From: Bursaphelenchus xylophilus
Taxonomy: Eukaryota > Nematoda > Chromadorea > Rhabditida > Aphelenchoididae
Direction of reading: 5' to 3'
Length of the DNA stretch: 64,000 nt
Assembly (NCBI GenBank): GCA_904066235.2
Contig: CAJFCV020000002.1
Location: 3,348,001 to 3,412,000, forward strand
In this document: positions 11,901 through 22,344 of the stretch, one piece after another
Position numbering within the stretch: position 1 is the first letter of the stretch
Layout: each line of letters begins with the position of its first letter
Notes under the pieces: model-generated
Database searches by the model: none
What the model saw: only the letters and a program-made list of their open reading frames with translations
What the model was told of the DNA's origin: nothing
Program-made: the position numbers and the translations under genes

Positions 11901-12058
11901 ATTTCCAGAACGCCAGCTATGTCGCCGGCATTTCTGTACAACTATTATCGCCTCTAAACTCGATATCGGTGCTCACGTTGATCCCGGCTTATCGTCGGGT
12001 CTTGACCCGGACCGCGCCAACAAACTCTGCAACTCTCTTTATTTCTGTTACTCGATAA
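8917..12058 (+). CDS. Chemoreceptor-like 7TM GPCR 2
   Basis: Predicted serpentine chemoreceptor of 314 aa. Exons are 8917-9108, 9145-9492, 11588-11764 and 11831-12058, all in phase 0. It is a close paralogue of receptor 1: the same exon lengths within one codon, start MELREVYP, HFYYRYRMLCKG after TM3, and the same LNSISVLTLIPAYRR segment ending TM7. Intron 2 is 2,095 bp against 678 bp in receptor 1, because it has accumulated a mariner-ended element and nested MITEs. The frame is undamaged, so the gene looks functional if that intron is spliced. Subfamily and ligand cannot be read from the sequence. Confidence 0.85.
9664..9720 (+). mobile_element. Solo left end of type B MITE
   Basis: CGGTCCGTCGGGAAAATAAT followed by GAGCATTGTG. 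No right end follows; a different repeat begins next. Confidence 0.55.
9794..10999. mobile_element. Mariner-ended element in receptor 2 intron
   Basis: A 1,206-bp element with inverted ends TTAGGTTGATTCAAAAGTTT on the left and the reverse complement on the right, extending about 28 bp through CCACAT. It is flanked by TA at 9792-9793 and 11000-11001. TTAGGTTG ends plus a TA duplication are typical of mariner elements. No frame inside resembles a DDE/D transposase, so it is decayed or non-autonomous. An empty version of the target repeat is seen at 27930-28040. Confidence 0.8.
11096..11160. mobile_element. Type B MITE right-end fragment
   Basis: TTTCTCGGCGGTCATGCGAT through TGTTCCCGGCGGACC, a diverged right third of a type B element. 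Confidence 0.5.
11213..11509. mobile_element. Type B MITE carrying a nested insertion
   Basis: Outer ends TCAGCCTGCCAGGAAAATTG and TTTTTCCGACAGTCTGA are flanked by TA on both sides. The type B interior is interrupted at 11268 and resumes after 11411 with GAATTGTGTCGCGGCAAAAT. Confidence 0.8.
11268..11411. mobile_element. ACGTCAAACTGAG-ended MITE, nested copy
   Basis: Perfect 13-bp inverted ends, ACGTCAAACTGAG and CTCAGTTTGACGT, 144 bp long, inserted inside the type B MITE. Inside the ends lies CAGTCCGGTGA/TCACCGGACTC. A longer relative is at 23602-23815 and shares the block around GAAATGGGGACTTTTTGGGG. Confidence 0.8.
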
Positions 12059-12099
12059 ATTTCGTTACCTTTCCAAGTGGGCTTGCAAGTCGTTTGATA

Positions 12100-12250
12100 T
12101 CAGTATGTCGGGAAAATAATGAGCACTCTGTCGCATGGAAAATCGCATCGCTGCCGAGAAAATGAATTGTGTCGCGGAAAAATCAAATTTCTTTTCTCAT
12201 CAGCGATGCAATTCAGCGACAATGTGCTCATTATTTTCCCGACAGACTGA
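12100..12250. mobile_element. Type B MITE, complete with TA flanks
   Basis: 151 bp between TA dinucleotides (12098-12099 and 12251-12252). Left end TCAGTATGTCGGGAAAATAA; right end TTATTTTCCCGACAGACTGA. It lies 40 bp downstream of the receptor 2 stop codon. This is one of the clearest copies for defining the family ends. Confidence 0.9.
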
Positions 12251-13014
12251 TACTACCGGAGACAAAAAAAACTGGGAATTTGTCGCAGCCTTGAATCTTG
12301 TCGCACTCTGAAGAAAACTACTGTTAATAAATTGGTATACGGCTTTACCTAGTAGAGCATCTGATAGCTCGAAAATGGCAACATTTGTGGAAGGGATTTG
12401 ATATTCACAGGGCTCCCGTGAATATCAAAAAAAGAGACCGTGTTTATAAAGTAATCTAAGGGCATTCTGACAGCCGGTTTTGGCTCCGAAAGGCCTCTCT
12501 CTGAAAATACGCTGGCAATCTGACCTTCTGTGCAACATATATTGGGTCCGGTACAGTGTATATTTCGCATAAATTATTCAAGATTCGTGGTAAAGGGACG
12601 TGTGGCTATAACTTTTCCATAAAGCGCATGGACCTTTGCCCAGTTGAAAAAATAGTGGCTTAGAATCGCCCATCATCGCTTTGCGACGGCTGGCCGCAGC
12701 TGGGGATTTGGCGTCCGACTGCAGGCGCTGCGACTTTTCGAGTCAGTGACAGTTCGGGTCAACGATACTACAAGCCGCGCCGGTTCGTCGTTGGATGCAT
12801 GGGGAGGCTGGGAGAAGCTTAGTTAGAAGAAGTAATAAGATTGATCAGGTCCTAGGATGGTTTATCACATATTTTGAGGTATTTTATACGTGCTTACATA
12901 ACTAATATTTGGATAAAAATCACAGATCTTCGTTTTTTGCCACAAATTTTGGTCAGTCAAATGTTACAATAACTCATGGTAAAGAAATTAAACGTTAGTG
13001 ATAGCTAAAGTTAG

Positions 13015-13860
13015 AAAAAGTGAACATGTTGCAAGCCTTCGCCAAGTCTCCGCCGAACCTTCGCCGAGCGTCCGCCAACCGTCCAACGGCTTTGTCAGGC
13101 CTCGCAGGCACTTCTTACAACCTTTTTTTGTATATACACCTGCTCCGCATCGATCGATTTTGTGTTGACCCGAACTGTCGTCAACCCGAAAAGTCGGGAC
13201 GCGCGCCGTAATCTTCCTGACAGACTGATGATACAATGAGGTATAGTAAGGTCTGTTAGAGGATTCGGTACCGTAAGAAATTCCAAGGAGTTTTTGTCGC
13301 GTCTAGTACACTCAGACGCAACATGCAACGGTCCTTGTTGCTCAGGTCAACAAGGACCGATGAAGTGTGACGTTTGAAGCTTGCAGCATGAAAAACTTGA
13401 CGTTTGTACTTTTAACTAGGTGTGCAATGGCGGCAAAGCAATTGATGTGTTACTACAAAATTTGACAAGGGTATATATATAGTTATACAATAGTATATAT
13501 AAGTCTTTCTACAGTCTCATAAACGTCAAACTTTTTGCTGTTCCCAAGACTTTTCGATTTGGTGTGCAGAGACGCCTCGGGCAACCAGGCTTCCCGCAAC
13601 GGGGAGCAACGTTGCGGGAGGGGAACTCTAAGAGTTTTACGCAATAGGCACGAGCGCTAGCTGTCTGAATTCGCGGAGACGTGCCGAAAGAACCGTGTGC
13701 CAAAAGAAGTCCGGATCAACGCAAAATGGGTCGATCCGGGGCGTATGGCGTGTGGATACCAAAAAAAAGGCTGTACGAGGTGCCTGTGAGGCCTGGCAAA
13801 GCCGTTAGATAGTCGGTGGACGTTTGGCAAAGGCCCAGTGCGCACTGGACCACAGACAAT
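13015..13860. repeat. Long inverted repeat with GTCCAACGGCTTTG arms
   Basis: The left arm (about 13015-13200) reads through GCCAAGTCTCCGCCGAACC and GTCCAACGGCTTTGTCAGGC. The right arm (about 13655-13850) carries the same material inverted (GCCTGGCAAAGCCGTTAGAT). A third copy in left-arm orientation is at 19585-19765. This may be an 850-bp element with long inverted ends, or two independent insertions. Confidence 0.55.
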
Positions 13861-13897
13861 TGCCCAATGAATTTAATGCGGTAGCGGTACACTAATT

Positions 13898-13960
13898 TTC
13901 ACCACCCGAGTTTGCATCACCCGAATAAGCGATCACCCGAGTGCGCATCACCCGAATATT
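13898..13960. repeat. Short tandem CACCCGAA/G repeat
   Basis: The words CACCCGAGTTTGCAT, CACCCGAATAAGCGAT and CACCCGAGTGCGCAT repeat at about 15-16 bp spacing, four times. Function unknown. Confidence 0.6.
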
Positions 13961-14046
13961 TAGTTACCCCGTTTTAGTATTCGTATGTAAATGAAAATAA
14001 TATTATCTTGCGCAATAGGAAGACACAAATCAGGCACGGTAGAGAG

Positions 14047-14466
14047 CAGAGATTGCCACGGCCAAAATTTTGGCTCCGCCTCCGGCTCTTAGGTCCCAGA
14101 GACGGAGCCGAGGCCAAATTTGGAGCTCCGGCTCCGCTCAAAATTTAGAAGGGTTTCCGGCTCCGAATCCCGGCTCCTGCGGAAACACTTTTTTTTAAAT
14201 ATTTTTCCAAAAATAAAAGTCATTAGTGCCAGAGATCATACAGCCACCGTTTTTGCTGCGTACGCAACACATCCTCCGCAGTATTTTTCAAGCGATTTGG
14301 TTCAACAAGATCACGAAATTTTTACTTTTCGCTGAGAAGCCTGGCTCCGACTGTGGTCTCTGGAGCCGGAGCCGTACCCAAAATTTCCGGCTCCGGCTCT
14401 GACTCCCGGCCCGGAGCCGCTCAGAGCCGGAGCCAAGAGATGGCTCCGGAGCCGTGGCAATCTCTG
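14047..14466. mobile_element. GGCTCC-rich element with perfect 16-bp inverted ends
   Basis: Ends CAGAGATTGCCACGGC and GCCGTGGCAATCTCTG are perfect inverted copies, 420 bp apart overall. The sub-terminal DNA on both sides is a degenerate (GGCTCC)n / (GGAGCC)n array that can pair with itself, around a non-repetitive centre near 14190-14330. No coding capacity is seen. Confidence 0.75.
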
Positions 14467-14496
14467 GCAGAGAGCTGGCGGACACTGGTAGAGTTT

Positions 14497-14523
14497 GTGC
14501 TCATTATTTTCCCGACAGACTGA
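14497..14523 (+). mobile_element. Solo right end of type B MITE
   Basis: GTGCTCATTATTTTCCCGAC followed by AGACTGATG, adjoining the duplicated GATGAAACGAACTT block also seen at 5038. Confidence 0.6.
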
Positions 14524-14644
14524 TGAAACGAACTTCTTGCTCGCAAGTGCTGCGACGCCATTTTTTACGTGAATTTTTACGCAAAAAAGTTGTTTTCTGT
14601 TATAATATTAATGACCTAAGTATGTATTGTTGAAGTACTCCGTA

Positions 14645-14830
14645 GTTACGTAATATATATTTTCCGAATGCCGCATTTCAATGGTATTTGTAGATTGTTT
14701 TATTTGCTTTCCGAGAATCTCTCTGCGGTTTGTGCTCACCACTTGTAGCGCCGGGCTTTCAATGTTCATTCTACAAGTGGGCTACAATGCCAGTCGAATG
14801 ATCTGGGACACTGTAAGCGCGTGGAACAAT
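14645..14830 (+). repeat. Dispersed repeat R190, copy 4
   Basis: Closest to 5157-5355, sharing TATATTTTCCGAATGCC, TTTGCTTTCCGAGAATCT and TTCTACAAGTGGGCTACAA. It lies about 1.5 kb upstream of receptor 3. Confidence 0.65.
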
Positions 14831-15162
14831 GTTGCCGTTCGCCGGTTTTGTACTTTTTCGTAGTGACCATGACGTGGGCATCAAATTCGATAATTTCGGG
14901 TTGCATCGCTGGATTTTTAGTGTCCCCACTAACATAGGTCCCAAGTGACGCTCGGGTTCTCAAAAAAACAGATTTTTATGGAAACAGTAGAGTCTACGGA
15001 AGAAATAGATACGAAAATTTTCATCCAAAGTGTTCGCCTTGTTTAACTTATAAATGAATTTTTGGAAATTGTTTTTACGTGCACATAAGTAAATAAAAGT
15101 TCTTACAAGTGTTTTCGATTTTCCGGTGAAGAAAACAAAAGATGTCTGGTGTTCCTCCAGAC

Positions 15163-15681
15163 AATGTCGTTGCGACACTCGCTCGCGTCGCTGAAGTGAA
15201 AAGCAATTTTATATTGCCGCGACACGGCGGGCGCACACTTGCGAGCAACCGCTTTGCGGGCAACAGGAAAAAACAATCACACAGACTGTATAGCAACTTT
15301 TGGAACTGTTGCCCGCAAGTGTCGGTTTCCCGCAAGTATTGCCTGCCCGCAAATGTCGGAAAACTTCCAAAATATCGAAGTAATTTTTCCACCTCCACCT
15401 TGTTATCCTCAAGTGCCGGTTGCCCGCAAATGTCGGCTGCTCGCAAATGTCGGCTGTCCGCAAGTGTCGGTTGCCCGCAAGTGTCTCAGCTGCCCGCAAA
15501 TGTTTCAGCTGCCCGCAAATGTGACCCCCCAAATTTTGCTCGCAAAGTGGTTGCCCGCAAAAAAATTGCCCGCAAACTGGTTGCCCGCAAAGTGGTTGCC
15601 CGCAAGTGTCGCGACGCCCCGCGACACAATTTATGCGATTCTGTATGCGACATTGTGCTCATTATTTTCCCGACAGACTGA
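15163..15681. mobile_element. Type B MITE split by a 393-bp insertion
   Basis: The interior left part (GTCGCTGAAGTGAAAAGCAA) and right end (TTATTTTCCCGACAGACTGA) belong to one type B element whose extreme left end is missing. It is interrupted between 15226 and 15618. Confidence 0.75.
15226..15618. mobile_element. TTGCCCGCAA-repeat element with 9-bp duplication
   Basis: A 393-bp insertion in the MITE, flanked by the 9-bp direct repeat CCGCGACAC (15217-15225 and 15619-15627). Its ends pair imperfectly (GGCGGGCGCACACTTGCG against the reverse complement GGCGTCGCGACACTTGCG). The interior is dominated by about 15 copies of TTGCCCGCAA or GCCCGCAAGTGTCGG on both strands. A 9-bp duplication would fit a Mutator-like mechanism, but no protein evidence exists. 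Confidence 0.7.
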
Positions 15682-15767
15682 TAATCCGTTCGCAACGGGA
15701 CTGCGGTGAGAATTTGCATTTTTCTGCGACAAGCCCACATTACTTTACCGACAAACTGGTATTATTG

Positions 15768-15882
15768 GAATTGTCGGGAAAATAATGTGGAGTCGTTTTT
15801 TTTTTTTTTGATCTGACAAATCCAATAACAAAGAGCTGACATTTTTCAACGACATGTCCTCAATATTTTCCCGACAGTCTGA
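15768..15882. mobile_element. MITE of the CTGTCGGG family, mixed ends
   Basis: Left GGAATTGTCGGGAAAATAAT followed by GTGGAG (type A) and right CAATATTTTCCCGACAGTCTGA. A short T-run interrupts the left half. A type A right end lies just before it at about 15700-15760. Confidence 0.65.
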
Positions 15883-16281
15883 TAATGTTTCTTTTTAAAA
15901 TTGTGACACTTCGTTTAGACGAAACGTCACAGTGGGCGGGCCTCATTTTTTCTTCCTTTCCGGTTTGCCATTTAGTTGAACCTTCGACCACCATCTACTT
16001 CTCGTAATTTGAGTGTGTTTTGGATACAAAAATGCTTCACAATAACAGCTGCATTGTTATAAACTGTAAACTTTATGCCGATGATGTTGACATTCGACTG
16101 TAGTTTTATTTTAACTTTAAGTGGTCACAGGGTGATTATACCTACTGTTGAAGCCTAATTTAAGATATTCGACGTGCACGAATCTCCCTCTTTACAATTG
16201 CTCGCGACATTTCGGACTTAATTCGCTTGAATTCTCTACTATAACGCTGCATATTTAGCTATATATTATACAATAGTTGCC

Positions 16282-18054
16282 ATGGACCTGCGGGAGATTT
16301 ATCCCGGAATTTCTTTTGGTTTATCGATGGTGTCGTTCCTATTGTCTTCACTAGTCATCTTCCTCTCGTATCGAGTCAACAAACGCAGTCCACAACGAGA
16401 GTACGCGTGGATTATGGCGTTCAACGCGAGTGTCGACATTTTCTCCTCGCTTTACAATGGACTTGTGGCACCAGTAAGTTTGTCGCGGCTAACAGGGGAA
16501 GTGCTAAGTGTGACGCTCAGATTCTGATGAAAATTGGCACAAACTTAGAATAAAATTTTTCAAGATATATCCGAGACTTCTAGCTCGGGCCTTGCAGAGT
16601 TCAAAACTTAACTTCTACATTGCTCAATTTGGATGTCGGATTTTCTGGATTTTTCTAGATTTTTTCCGCAGAGAGGAGCTTCCGAAAATTTTTGACGTGC
16701 TCTGGGGAGTACTACCGGCCACATAAAGCCGCTGTTGATACCACGGGACGATTTGAAAGAGGTGTCATCGTGACACATTTTCTGGACACACGAAGATTGG
16801 ATAAGTTTTGGGCCATATAGGTAACGTAACCCATGCAAAAGCAAAGTTTGAAGAAAACCTGAGCGTCACACTTGAAGGCCTTTTTTCACAAATATAAATA
16901 TAAATGTATAATAAACTCCAATTCAGAGCGCCGTATCCACAAGTTCCACAATGTACATGATCTTCGAAAATCCTTTCCTACAAAACATTTCCGCCTCCAC
17001 CGCGCGAGCGGCCGCCTTTTTCCTGGAGGTGGCCTCGCTTTGCTCCGCACCGTGCAACGCAATCCACTTCTACTACCGCTACCGATTGCTGTGCAAAGGC
17101 GATATGTGGAGCAAGCAGCGGTATCTTACGGCCTACGGGATGGCCCTGGCGGTGATATTCGTTATTGCGACGTTGTTCTGTGCGTCCGGCAATCTGGCCA
17201 ATGAGAGAAGCAGACAAGAGCTAATCGCGATTAGTGGAGGCGGGTATCCGGTTCATCCCCATGTGTTTGTCACGCTGGTAAGGAAGAGAGAATGTTGAGG
17301 TGATACGATGCGACTTTGAGGGGGTTTCCGGGATAGGCATGACTTTGAGAGCTTGGTCAGGCCAAATTTGTTCAATTTTAATACGTTACGACACAATTCA
17401 TTTTCTCGGCGGAGATGAAATTTTCAAGTTTCCGGAATAAGCATGAAAAAAATGTTCATTATTTTCCCGACACACTTATATGGGAATATGCATATAGTCC
17501 GGAATCTCTGGGCATCTGTCAACTAAAAAACTGTCGTTTTAATACATATTAATACCTGCAGTCCATTTGACGACCACTGTTTCAGGACGATCCTACCTTC
17601 ATGCTCTGCGCTCTCCTCTGCCTGCTCGGATATGTTGGCGAATATGGCCTGATAATTTTCTGTGGCCAACGGATTATACGGCAAGCTCGGGAGGGGATCA
17701 GTTCGGCAACAGCTTCAACGCAAAAAGCACAAAAGCACCTCATTACGGTGATGATTTTGCAAGTAAGCTCTATAACTCGTAAGCATTTTTTTGTGCTCAC
17801 TTATATCAAGTACCGACAATTTTCAGGCAGTGTACCCATTAATATTGTACTTCTCTCCGATTGTCTACGTGACGGCAATGCTTGCAATGGGCGTTCAATT
17901 CCGGAACAGCGGCTATCTCACGGCCGTGTCGCTGCAACTGCTGTCGCCGTTGAATGCAATATCGGTGCTCACGCTGATCCCGGCTTATCGTCGAGTATTC
18001 ACCAAGAAACCTCCAACAAACTCTGGAACGTATTTTATTTCTGTCAGTCGATAA
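16282..18054 (+). CDS. Chemoreceptor-like 7TM GPCR 3
   Basis: Predicted serpentine chemoreceptor of 315 aa. Exons are 16282-16473, 16927-17277, 17586-17762 and 17827-18054, all in phase 0. It is the third member of the plus-strand array, with the same intron positions as receptors 1 and 2. Start MDLREIYP, HFYYRYRLLCKG after TM3, and a TM7 ending in LIPAYRR are all present. Exon 2 is one or two codons longer than in its paralogues. The frame is intact throughout. Intron 2 holds a decayed type B MITE (about 17390-17478). The upstream block at 16010-16180 resembles the region at 6360-6560. Confidence 0.85.
17390..17478. mobile_element. Type B MITE fragment in receptor 3 intron 2
   Basis: CGACACAATTCATTTTCTCG through TTATTTTCCCGACACACTTA. 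The left half is lost. Confidence 0.6.
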
Positions 18055-18741
18055 ACAATGATTTTTTGTCGCTGAGTTTGGGAGTCATTAGGGATTTAAT
18101 AGGGCGTGTCTGACCATAAATTCTGGGGAGATGGGGGGTCACTACTAGTCCGTCAGGAAAGTCGCTGGACCATAATCGGCGACACGCACTGTGAGAAAAC
18201 AAAAGATCCGCTTGCACTGTGCATTTTTTGGCTTTTTGCACCGTGTAGAAGGCTTTTTTCGGCTGTCGCTCGCACTCTGACTTTTTTCGAACCATGAAAA
18301 CAATAAAAATCAGTCCTACGGTTTTCCTGAAGGATTAGCTTGTAAAAAAATTACGTTGGTTTTCCTTTGACATTTTTTTAGGCTCCTGAGAAGGGGGAGG
18401 GTACCGCTACGCCCTTAATTGTAGAAACGGCCCCACCAACTATTACTATGCATAAATTGACCCTCGTTTTTATGGCGAGGAGAAGGAAATGTCACTGTAT
18501 TTTTTGCTCACCCATGTCCTGAGGGCAAAGTAGAAGTCGTTCTTTAAGTTCTTAAGGATGTATTTTACAACCTGCTCGGGTATATTGAAGTATTACACAG
18601 TCGTTTTTAAGACAAGGGACAAAACAAATTGCTTGACATTTTGTCTTCTTCCAAGCTGTAAAGGCGAGATGCATGCAAATGTAGTTGGTATGATTATGCA
18701 CCCAAAATCAAAATGCGCAAACGCACGTCAAATGTTTCATG
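18055..18741. other. Gene-free stretch with TGCACTGTGC repeat
   Basis: Positions 18190-18295 repeat material from 890-930 and 27490-27590 (GCACTGTGCATTTTTTGGC and a GCTCGCACTCTGACTTTTTT block). No gene is supported. Confidence 0.4.
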
Positions 18742-18844
18742 AGCAGTCTGTCGGGGAAATGATCAGCACAATGTCGCGGCCTCAATCGCGTGGCTGAAGG
18801 GTTTTCCATCCGATAGAGTGCCCATTATTTTCCCGAAAGACTGA
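18742..18844. mobile_element. Type B MITE, shortened
   Basis: CAGTCTGTCGGGGAAATGAT on the left and TTATTTTCCCGAAAGACTGA followed by TA on the right, with a reduced interior. Confidence 0.7.
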
Positions 18845-19584
18845 TAAAACTGCTCACAATCGAACTCTCTTCTTTCCTTGTTCTTTTTTGCCAAGTGGCG
18901 AGAGGAAGAGGACGCGCACAAAGACGGAGAGAGCGGCCAGAGAAAGAAGGGAAAAATCGGTTTCTTTTTTTACGACTTTGCCTGCAAATTTGCTGATTTC
19001 CCTGGAATCACCGAAAAAGTGGTGCAAAAGGAATGGATTCCTTTCAATCAAGTTCAGTATGAAATTGGCTGGGGATCTTATTGTTAGAGACCTTGACTAG
19101 GGATCACCCAATCCACACGCTCCAACTCAGCTCGTCATATCTTGCTCTGCCTGCCGTTAAAACTTTCATTTTCTACAATTTTTACTCTGATATGAGACGC
19201 TCTAGTGAACAGAAAATTGTCGAGCATATGCTTAGTACTTTGTCCCCAATTCACACACTGGACTCTTGTACTATTATATAGACGAATTGAGTACGAAGAA
19301 TACACACAATTTGCGAATTCACTACAAGATTCGCCTAAATTACTATATGTCGTTCTACTTAAGGGTTCACAAACTTCAATTTTTGTCCCACTTCTTGGAC
19401 TATAAATTTTTTTTCTGTTGAGAAACGAAAATATTTTAAGTGGCGTTCAGATGAGTCTACGCACAAGATGATACGAAAATTTTGACGGGTCGGGAGAGCC
19501 TATACTCCAAAATATACTATACAATATACCTTTCATACGTTATCCTAATTCAGGATAAAAAACAAGCGAAAGAAATAACTAGGA

Positions 19585-19765
19585 TTAGAAAGAGTGGACA
19601 TATTTCAAGCATTTGCCAAATCTCCGCCGAGCCTTCGCCAAGCGTCCGCCGACCGTCCAACGGCTTTGCCAGGCCTCGTAAGCACTTCCTACAACCTAAC
19701 TGGAATATATTTGTCCTACGCCCTCGATCGATTTTATGTTGACACGAACTGTCGTCGAGACAAAA
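19585..19765 (+). repeat. Third copy of the GTCCAACGGCTTTG repeat
   Basis: Same direction and content as 13015-13200 (TTTGCCAAATCTCCGCCGAG, GTCCAACGGCTTTGCCAGGC, CGATCGATTTTATGTTGAC). Confidence 0.65.
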
Positions 19766-21125
19766 ACATAATCGAAAAATGGAACCATTTTTCTTTTATT
19801 ATATGAGTAGAGTGAATAAATTGAAATTGATAAAATGCCTAAAAGTGGAGAGGATCCACGGTGAAAAACATGTCGATCTTGATGAAACGCCGAAATTTTT
19901 TACATCAGGAATGCTGTAATGTCAGGCACAGCCTCGTTATCTTACTGGCTAAACTTCTTCTTTATTCAAAGACGCCAACTTACTCACTCTCTCTCTCTCT
20001 CTCTACCTCTCTCTCTCTCTCTCTCTCGCTTCTTCTCAGAAGAACGTTTTTTTCGGAGAGAAGGGAGGTATTTCCCGGTATTTTAAATGCTTCCTGGACG
20101 CACCAGGAAGTACTCTTGGCTTCTCAGAATTTTCTGCGACTCTGCACTGTGCAAAAACCGTCATTAAAATCGTGGAGCACTTCCCTTGTGAGACTGCAAC
20201 GGGACAAGCATGAAGCTCATCTAATCCCCGTAGCCTTCGACCTCGACTACTATGATCTCTTGGCTTCATTATTAATCATTCTTCTCCATCAACCCCCAAC
20301 GTTTTTGCACCGAGAGCCCATTTGGGTTTGCGCCGTTTACAAAACGCGAGGAACAGCGAAAGCGGCGGGCGAAATCCCCGTCGCTGAACTCGCCAAGGTC
20401 GCCCCCCAAACCAGGGAATATAATAGGTGGGGGGATTAAGTTGCGCTCCGCCCGATCCCCATTTTTTCTAATCATTTCGAAGACGAAAGAGGGCTGTGGA
20501 ATCGTCGCAGGGCGACTTTATAACGTCTTGACGTCAGTACAATCCTTTTGATAAGGTGTTTTGAAAAGAGAACGTGTTTTTTTGTTGTTGGAAATGGGTG
20601 GGTCGGCGGTTGGAATGTGGAATTTCAAGATTTTTGTGAGGAATTTTGATGGTATTTGAGGTGCTGGACTAATTCCTAACTCACACGGCCGCAAAGATCC
20701 CTGCAATTTATAATTGTCTTTTTTGATATTTTAAAAAATATTCCTAGTCAATTTCTTCCCATGATTACATGATTTCCCCTTCTCCTTTTATTATTCGGTT
20801 CATTAAAAATTCGAGAACGCTTGTTTTATTGCGCTTTTATGGCTTATATTATCCGAAAATCATCTGATAATCAGCCATATGCTCCATTTTTCTGATCTTT
20901 TCCCTTCATCGTCTTTACGATACATTTTCTTTCGATTACAATCAAATTTCCGATATTACTAGCGGGCAAGAAAAGTCCTGGGAATTCTTCGCGACTCTGC
21001 ACTGTGCATTTTGCGCGATAATTGTGTCGCTCTGCGAAAAAAGTTTTTTTTTGCGCTACATCACGCTAGATTCCCATTTTTCGTGCGATAATTCAACGCA
21101 GCGCACGACGTCGCGATCTGTGAAG
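19766..21125. other. Gene-free stretch with CT microsatellite
   Basis: A (CT)n tract lies at about 19985-20030. Several open frames cross 19861-20475 on both strands, but none has a recognisable domain, splice-supported exons or codon character, so I do not call a gene. Confidence 0.4.
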
Positions 21126-21215
21126 CAGCCTGTCGGAAAAATAATGAGCACTCTGTTGCATTGAAAATCGCATCGCCGCCGACAAAATGAATTGTGCCGC
21201 GGGGAAATAATTTGT
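21126..21215. mobile_element. Type B MITE, left half
   Basis: CAGCCTGTCGGAAAAATAAT, GAGCACTCTGTTGCATTG and GCATCGCCGCCGACAAAATG are present; the right half is missing. Confidence 0.65.
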
Positions 21216-21237
21216 TTTACCTAACCAACCAAGTATC

Positions 21238-21382
21238 TATTCGTTTGTCGGAAAAATAATGTGGATTCGTCGCAGTTCGGAATCGCCGATCTTCGCTTTC
21301 CGCCGTCTAGCCTCGGCAGCGGATTCGGTGCGCGACGAGAAATGTTATTGCGACAAATCCACATTACTTTCCTGACAACTAT
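21238..21382. mobile_element. Type A MITE, complete
   Basis: TTCGTTTGTCGGAAAAATAA with TGTGGATTCGTCGCAG on the left and CGACAAATCCACATTACTTT with CCTGACAACTA on the right. Confidence 0.75.
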
Positions 21383-21530
21383 TAGTCTGTCGGGGAAATA
21401 ATAAGCACAATGTCGTTGCGCCGACCGCATCGCTGAGTTGAAAGGAATTTGATTTTGTTGCGACACAATTCATTTTCTCAGCGGCGATGCGATTTTCGAC
21501 AGAGTGCTCATTATTTTTCCGACAGACTGA
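21383..21530. mobile_element. Type B MITE, complete, abutting a type A copy
   Basis: TAGTCTGTCGGGGAAATAAT with AAGCACAATGTCG on the left, TTATTTTTCCGACAGACTGA followed by TA on the right. It starts where the type A element ends. Confidence 0.8.
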
Positions 21531-22106
21531 TAACCAAATGCAATCAAGTTTTTGATATTGTAAACTCCTTTTATCGCCTCCTAATCCCAAAACACATACT
21601 CTTCCTCGCTTTTCGAAGCGCTGTTTACTTTTTTACACCACTTTTTCTTACTGCTCTTTGCTTTTTTTTGACAAATATCAAAGCGTCGGATGACAAGGCG
21701 AACATCGAAACGCCGATGAATCAGCCGGAATGAGTCGATTTTCGACTTGCTCACTTTTCCTCGGAGCAAAAACCCGCCGCCATTTCCGAGCCATTCTTAT
21801 TCAAATACGCGAATAAACTGCGTGTGGGAATCCTATCAAAGGCGGCGGGGACTGTAGAGGCATATATGTAAAAAAAGATGTTTTTGGGGATTTTGGCGAG
21901 CAAAGGAGCAGGGATGGCTTCAAGTTTTACTGTAATATAATAGTGAAAATTGTGGGGTTTGCAAAGGGAGGCTCCAAGAGATAAGATGCGATTTTTGGAA
22001 ATTGACCGAGGAACATGCCACAATTGGGGCTTTAATGAAACTTGGCCAAATAACGATTGTTTTTGCGTTAAAACATGTTTGGCAAAAAAGTTCTGAGGAA
22101 TTTTTT

Positions 22107-22215
22107 GCCCTTACAAGCAAAAATTGGGCAGCTTATTTTTACATATTCCGAATCAACAAAATTTCGCGATTTTTTTGATATATTTCTCGACCTGTAACTC
22201 CATACCCCACAGCAG
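22107..22215. repeat. Dispersed repeat shared with 59208-59306
   Basis: Blocks such as GGGCAGCTTATTTTTACATA and GACCTGTAACTCCATACCCC occur in the same order at both places, here upstream of the calponin gene and there inside intron 7 of the PGL-like gene. Confidence 0.65.
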
Positions 22216-22344
22216 TACTGTCCTTGTGAAAAAGATTTCCTAAAATTTGGCTTTATTTCACTGCAATTTATCGAGAAACCCTTTTTGCTCCGGTTACGGC
22301 TATTATTACTGTTTCAGTTTTCAAACCAATAACCTTTTTCAACA

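Noticed and set aside
13190..13232. Possible complete MITE next to TGACAGACTGATGA
   Set aside because: Only the last bases of the right end are present; the rest belongs to the GTCCAACGG repeat.
15140..15709. Long plus-strand frames rich in Pro/Ala/Arg
   Set aside because: They are translations of the TTGCCCGCAA repeat element, not a protein gene.
19861..20439. 192-codon plus-strand frame
   Set aside because: It spans a CT microsatellite and shows no domain, no splice support and equally open opposite frames.
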